Source: JBJMQS01 sp045802605 (GTDB lineage Bacteria > Planctomycetota > Planctomycetia > Gemmatales > Gemmataceae). From it: a stretch of 64,000 nt of DNA. Where the stretch lies: positions 124,001 to 188,000 of the forward strand of contig JBJMQS010000057.1 of NCBI GenBank assembly GCA_045802605.1, in the 5' to 3' direction. A program made the position numbers and the translations under genes. This document shows, one piece after another, positions 61,418 through 64,000 of the stretch. Numbering within the stretch: the stretch's first letter is position 1; each line of letters begins with the position of its first letter. The notes under the pieces are model-generated. The model saw only the letters and a program-made list of their open reading frames with translations. It was not told the origin of the DNA and ran no database searches.

Positions 61418-62128
61418 ATGCGAACTGCAACAATCAATTGCCGGGAGGTCCTTCGCGCGACTGATCCGGTGCTAAATCGCGTCCGCGATATTTACGAGAC
61501 GAGCTTCCATTCCTCGGAGCGCATCCCCTGGGATTGGCTGACTTGGTCGTTGACGGCGGCGTGGCCTCATGGCCGGAAAACGCACATGTTGACCGCCCGG
61601 CGAACCACAGCGAGCGGCCGAACGCAGACGCTGGGATTCATCGTGGCCTCGTTTCTGCCGCGGCTGGGTGGATACATCTCTTACGTCGCGGTTGACCCGC
61701 GCGCAAGAGGCCGAGGCGTCGGCGCGTTTCTGTACAAGTCGGCGATCCGTCGGCTGCGGCGCACGGCGCATGAGTCGGGTTTGCGGATGCCGTGCTTGAT
61801 TTGGGACAGCCGGCCGCCAAGCCCAAGCGACCCTGTGGAGGTGCGCGAGAATTGGGAAAGCCGGCTGCATCTGTTCAAGAAAATTGGCGGCCAGTGGATT
61901 GAGGGCGTCCAGTTCACGTCGCCGAACTTTTTGAATCCCCGAGCCGGCGACGTACCGCTCGAGTTTTTCCTGAAGCCGGTGGAGGCGTCGGCCGAGCGGT
62001 TCAGCGACGCAAGGATACGCCGCGTCATTCATGGGTTGCTCAGCCGAGTTTATCGACTGGATCCTGAAGGCCGCGACAGGGATCTGTTGCGCGAGTACGC
62101 TCTGTTGCGGCTCGCGCCGATCGCGTGA
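61418..62128 (+). CDS. GNAT-family N-acetyltransferase
   Basis: 236 residues. The acetyl-CoA binding core is YISYVAVDPRARGRGVGAFLYKSAI, with the R-x-x-G-x-G loop near residue 98. The N-terminal strand and helix (VRDIYETSFHSSERIPWDW) fit GNAT beta1-alpha1. The C-terminal 90 residues are an extra segment (FTSPNFLNPRAGDVPLEFFLK) common to a group of bacterial GNATs acting on unknown small molecules. The stop overlaps the GTG start of the amidohydrolase by 4 bases (GTGA), so they form a translationally coupled pair. Confidence 0.85.
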   Translation: MRTATINCREVLRATDPVLNRVRDIYETSFHSSERIPWDWLTWSLTAAWPHGRKTHMLTARRTTASGRTQTLGFIVASFLPRLGGYISYVAVDPRARGRGVGAFLYKSAIRRLRRTAHESGLRMPCLIWDSRPPSPSDPVEVRENWESRLHLFKKIGGQWIEGVQFTSPNFLNPRAGDVPLEFFLKPVEASAERFSDARIRRVIHGLLSRVYRLDPEGRDRDLLREYALLRLAPIA

Positions 62129-63522
62129 GCACGTTTCATTCAACTACAGTGGCTGCGCGTTGGGTGGCACCCGGCGCGCAGCCTTTTTTTGAAGATGCCT
62201 GGATCGAAATTGTTGATGGCCGAATAACGGCGGTAGAACCGCGGCGTGGTCGTTCCGCCGAGTTTGATTTCGGCGATGCGGTCATCCTGCCTGGGTTGGT
62301 GAATGCCCACGCACATCTTGATTTGACTGGTGCGCTCGGCCTCACACCGCCAAGATTGCCATTTCCCGACTGGTTGCGAGATGTGATTGCATTTCGGCGA
62401 AATCGCACACCAGCACAAGTGGCCGCTGACATTGCGGTCGGAATTCGCGAGTCGATCGCATCCGGCACAACACTGGTCGGGGACATTGCGAGCCAAGGGG
62501 CGTCGTGGAATGCTCTTGCCGGCTCACCGTTGAAGGGCGTCCTGTTTCATGAGTTGCTCGGGCTGACGGAGGAGCGAGCGGCTTCGTCGCTTCAGTCCGC
62601 GAAGAGTTGGATTGAATCTCTAGGGTCTTCGTCCTCGTCCATCACTCAGGCCGCGGGTCCGCTCCCGCAACTCACTAGTTCCCTCCCCCCGGCCTCCGGT
62701 CCCCTCCCCCCTTGTGGGGGAGGGATAGGGTGGGGGGTTGAGCCCTCGCGCGCTTCCACCCCCCACCCTATCCCTCCCCCACAAGGGGGGAGGGGACCGG
62801 AAGGCCGGGGAAGGGAACAAGAATCCGACAAATGGAAACAGCTACGCTTGCGTCCCGGCTTAAGCCCGCATGCGCCTTATAGCTTTCGCTTTGATCGACT
62901 CGTGGACATTGCACGATTCAATCTGCCAGTTGCCATACATTTCGCGGAGTCGCTCGACGAGATTGATTTGATCGCCGAGCATGACGGCGAGTTCGTGCCG
63001 TTTCTCGAAGAGCTCGGGGTCTGGGATACGACCGGATTGCCAGTTCTCGATGGCGGCGAGCATCCGCTGGCCGGTGCGAAAAATTTACTTTTGATCCACG
63101 GCAACTATTTGCCTGCGGACGCGTCGATCCCGGCAAACGCCACCGTCGTCTACTGTCCGCGCACACACGCGGCGTTTGGCCATCCGCCGCATCCCTTTCG
63201 CGAATGGCTCAAGCACGGAGTCAACGTCGCGCTCGGGACCGATTCGCTCGCAACGAATCCCGACTTATCGATTTTGAATGAGGCCCGGTTTGTTTTCGCG
63301 GCCCATCCCGATCTGGAACCACAAACGCTGTTATCCATGATCACCAAAATGGGTGCAAGCGCCCTCGGTTTTGGCGATGAGTGTGGGGTTATCGCTCCGG
63401 GATTTGCAACGGACCTGTGCGTCGTGGGTCTGGCCGGACTCGTCACTGACCCCTTGCAAGCCGTTTTTGCCGGAAATGGGCCAGTGCGGGCGGTTTTTGC
63501 CGATGGCTGGCGGGTGATTTAA
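62125..63522 (+). CDS. Amidohydrolase of the chlorohydrolase/deaminase group, with in-frame palindromic insert
   Basis: 465 residues, GTG start overlapping the preceding stop. Metal ligands: HxH in LVNAHAHLDLTGALG (about 57-59), His in PVAIHFAESLDEID, His in LLIHGNYLP and Asp in NVALGTDSLATNPDLS. These place it with the metal-dependent deaminases and chlorohydrolases (guanine or S-adenosylhomocysteine deaminase-like). A deaminase acting in the futalosine pathway (aminofutalosine deaminase, MqnX) is a reasonable candidate because mqnE lies 8 kb away; this is inference. Residues about 185-231 are encoded by a 141-bp palindromic repeat and are low complexity (GPLPPCGGGIGWGVE, then HPIPPPQGGRGPEGRG), ahead of the core segment LSPHAPYSFRF. 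Confidence 0.85.
   Translation: MSTFHSTTVAARWVAPGAQPFFEDAWIEIVDGRITAVEPRRGRSAEFDFGDAVILPGLVNAHAHLDLTGALGLTPPRLPFPDWLRDVIAFRRNRTPAQVAADIAVGIRESIASGTTLVGDIASQGASWNALAGSPLKGVLFHELLGLTEERAASSLQSAKSWIESLGSSSSSITQAAGPLPQLTSSLPPASGPLPPCGGGIGWGVEPSRASTPHPIPPPQGGRGPEGRGREQESDKWKQLRLRPGLSPHAPYSFRFDRLVDIARFNLPVAIHFAESLDEIDLIAEHDGEFVPFLEELGVWDTTGLPVLDGGEHPLAGAKNLLLIHGNYLPADASIPANATVVYCPRTHAAFGHPPHPFREWLKHGVNVALGTDSLATNPDLSILNEARFVFAAHPDLEPQTLLSMITKMGASALGFGDECGVIAPGFATDLCVVGLAGLVTDPLQAVFAGNGPVRAVFADGWRVI
62678..62818. repeat. GC-rich palindromic repeat inside a coding sequence
   Basis: The inner arms 62696-62738 and 62758-62800 are perfect 43-bp reverse complements (CCCTCCCCCCTTGTGGGGGAGGG in the left arm, in short) around a 19-base loop. 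Imperfect outer arms extend the palindrome to 62678-62818, 141 bp or 47 codons. It contains no stop codon in the host frame. The sequence is very unlike the rest of the gene (runs of C and G). Confidence 0.9.
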
Positions 63523-63660
63523 GCGTTTTCCGAGCGATCCGCACAATTGACCGATGAGGTTTTTGAGAATTCCGGGTCGTCGCTTGCAATCCCCCCCGCC
63601 GGCGCGTATCACCTATTAACTACCAAGCTTCGCCGGCCTACCTAACCGGCATACTCAGGG

Positions 63661-64000
63661 ATGTGCATCAACATGCCGGACGGATATCTCTGCATGGTGT
63701 TGCACGCCCACCTGCCCTTCGTGCGGCATCCCGAATACGAGGACTTTCTGGAAGAGGATTGGCTTTACGAAGCCATCACCGAGACCTATTTGCCGCTTTT
63801 GGAAATGATGGAGGGCCTCGAGCAGGACAACATCGATTGGCGGCTGACGATTTCAGTATCGCCGACGCTCGCTGCCATGCTCGCCGACCCCTTATTGCAA
63901 CACCGCTACATTCGCCATCTCGACAATCTCATCAGTCTCGCTCACAAGGAACTGGAACGCACCCGCTGGCAGCCAGAGTTCTTCGCGCTGGCGGAGATGT
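63661..64000 (+). CDS. GH57 family protein (alpha-glucan branching enzyme/amylase-like), 5' part
   Basis: Partial; runs off the right edge after 113 codons. GYLCMVLHAHLPFVRHPEYEDFLEEDWL is the diagnostic N-terminus of family 57 glycoside hydrolases (HAHLPFVRHPE), and EAITETYLPLLEMMEGL plus RLTISVSPTLAAMLAD continue the family pattern. In this subgroup many members are 1,4-alpha-glucan branching enzymes, with others 4-alpha-glucanotransferases. Catalytic residues lie beyond the window. It would fit glycogen metabolism with GlgX at 34 kb. The start is ATG 63661 or ATG 63673; CAGGG just before 63661 is better spaced for the second. Confidence 0.88.
   Translation, partial: MCINMPDGYLCMVLHAHLPFVRHPEYEDFLEEDWLYEAITETYLPLLEMMEGLEQDNIDWRLTISVSPTLAAMLADPLLQHRYIRHLDNLISLAHKELERTRWQPEFFALAEM

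Overview
The window looks like a chromosomal segment of a planctomycete (Planctomycetota); I do not resolve it further. The evidence is indirect but consistent. There are two very large secreted proteins with an N-terminal LEE(R/K)xxPA-type motif, a pseudopilin-like H-X9-DG domain fused to a putative anti-sigma factor, a futalosine-pathway enzyme (MqnE), a proline-rich Rho, and several large proteins I cannot place in any family. The DNA is GC-rich with high coding density, and convergent genes often overlap by a few bases. I see no rRNA, tRNA, CRISPR array, transposase or phage gene.

Layout. 1-4.6 kb: 5' part of a prolyl oligopeptidase, an M24 peptidase, a palindromic repeat, a SRPBCC protein and a Gfo/Idh/MocA oxidoreductase. 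4.7-8.0 kb: tightly packed plus-strand operon with an ABC-3 (Zn/Mn type) permease, a COG0701-type permease, its YcgQ-like partner carrying a His-rich loop, and a small HD alarmone-hydrolase-like protein. 8.0-11.9 kb: an alpha/beta hydrolase-fold protein lacking its serine nucleophile, a zinc-ribbon membrane protein and a sigma/anti-sigma pair. That pair ends a minus-strand operon (14.6 to 11.0 kb) which begins with two McsA paralogues and the arginine kinase McsB. 14.7-25.7 kb: unknown membrane protein, double GNAT protein, three-domain amidohydrolase (only the middle domain has metal ligands) and a beta-helix surface protein ending in a dockerin-like module.

25.8-34 kb (minus strand): MoxR ATPase and VWA partner separated by a small membrane protein, RarD-like transporter, M32 carboxypeptidase, and Rho followed by a very strong intrinsic terminator. 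34.2-40.2 kb: GlgX and a 1284-residue repeat protein with seven 65-residue repeats and FG-GAP repeats. 40.3-46.3 kb: translation operon rpmE-prfA-prmC, then a signalling cluster (PP2C phosphatase with pseudo-receiver, HPt protein, response regulator, CpaE-like ATPase). 46.5-53.6 kb: glycosyltransferase, a 1294-residue orphan, a proline-rich orphan, phosphatidylserine decarboxylase and a small membrane protein. 53.6-64 kb: MqnE, orphan, IleRS, PurN/PurD, GNAT, an amidohydrolase with a palindromic repeat inserted in frame, and the start of a GH57 enzyme.

The most interesting items are the amidohydrolase whose coding sequence contains a 141-bp palindromic element in frame, the metal-permease/alarmone-hydrolase operon, the protein-arginine-kinase operon carrying its own ECF sigma/anti-sigma pair, the triple amidohydrolase, and the pseudo-hydrolase. 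Four unrelated palindromic repeat families occur within 64 kb. All function statements rest on motif recognition by eye; no database search was run.
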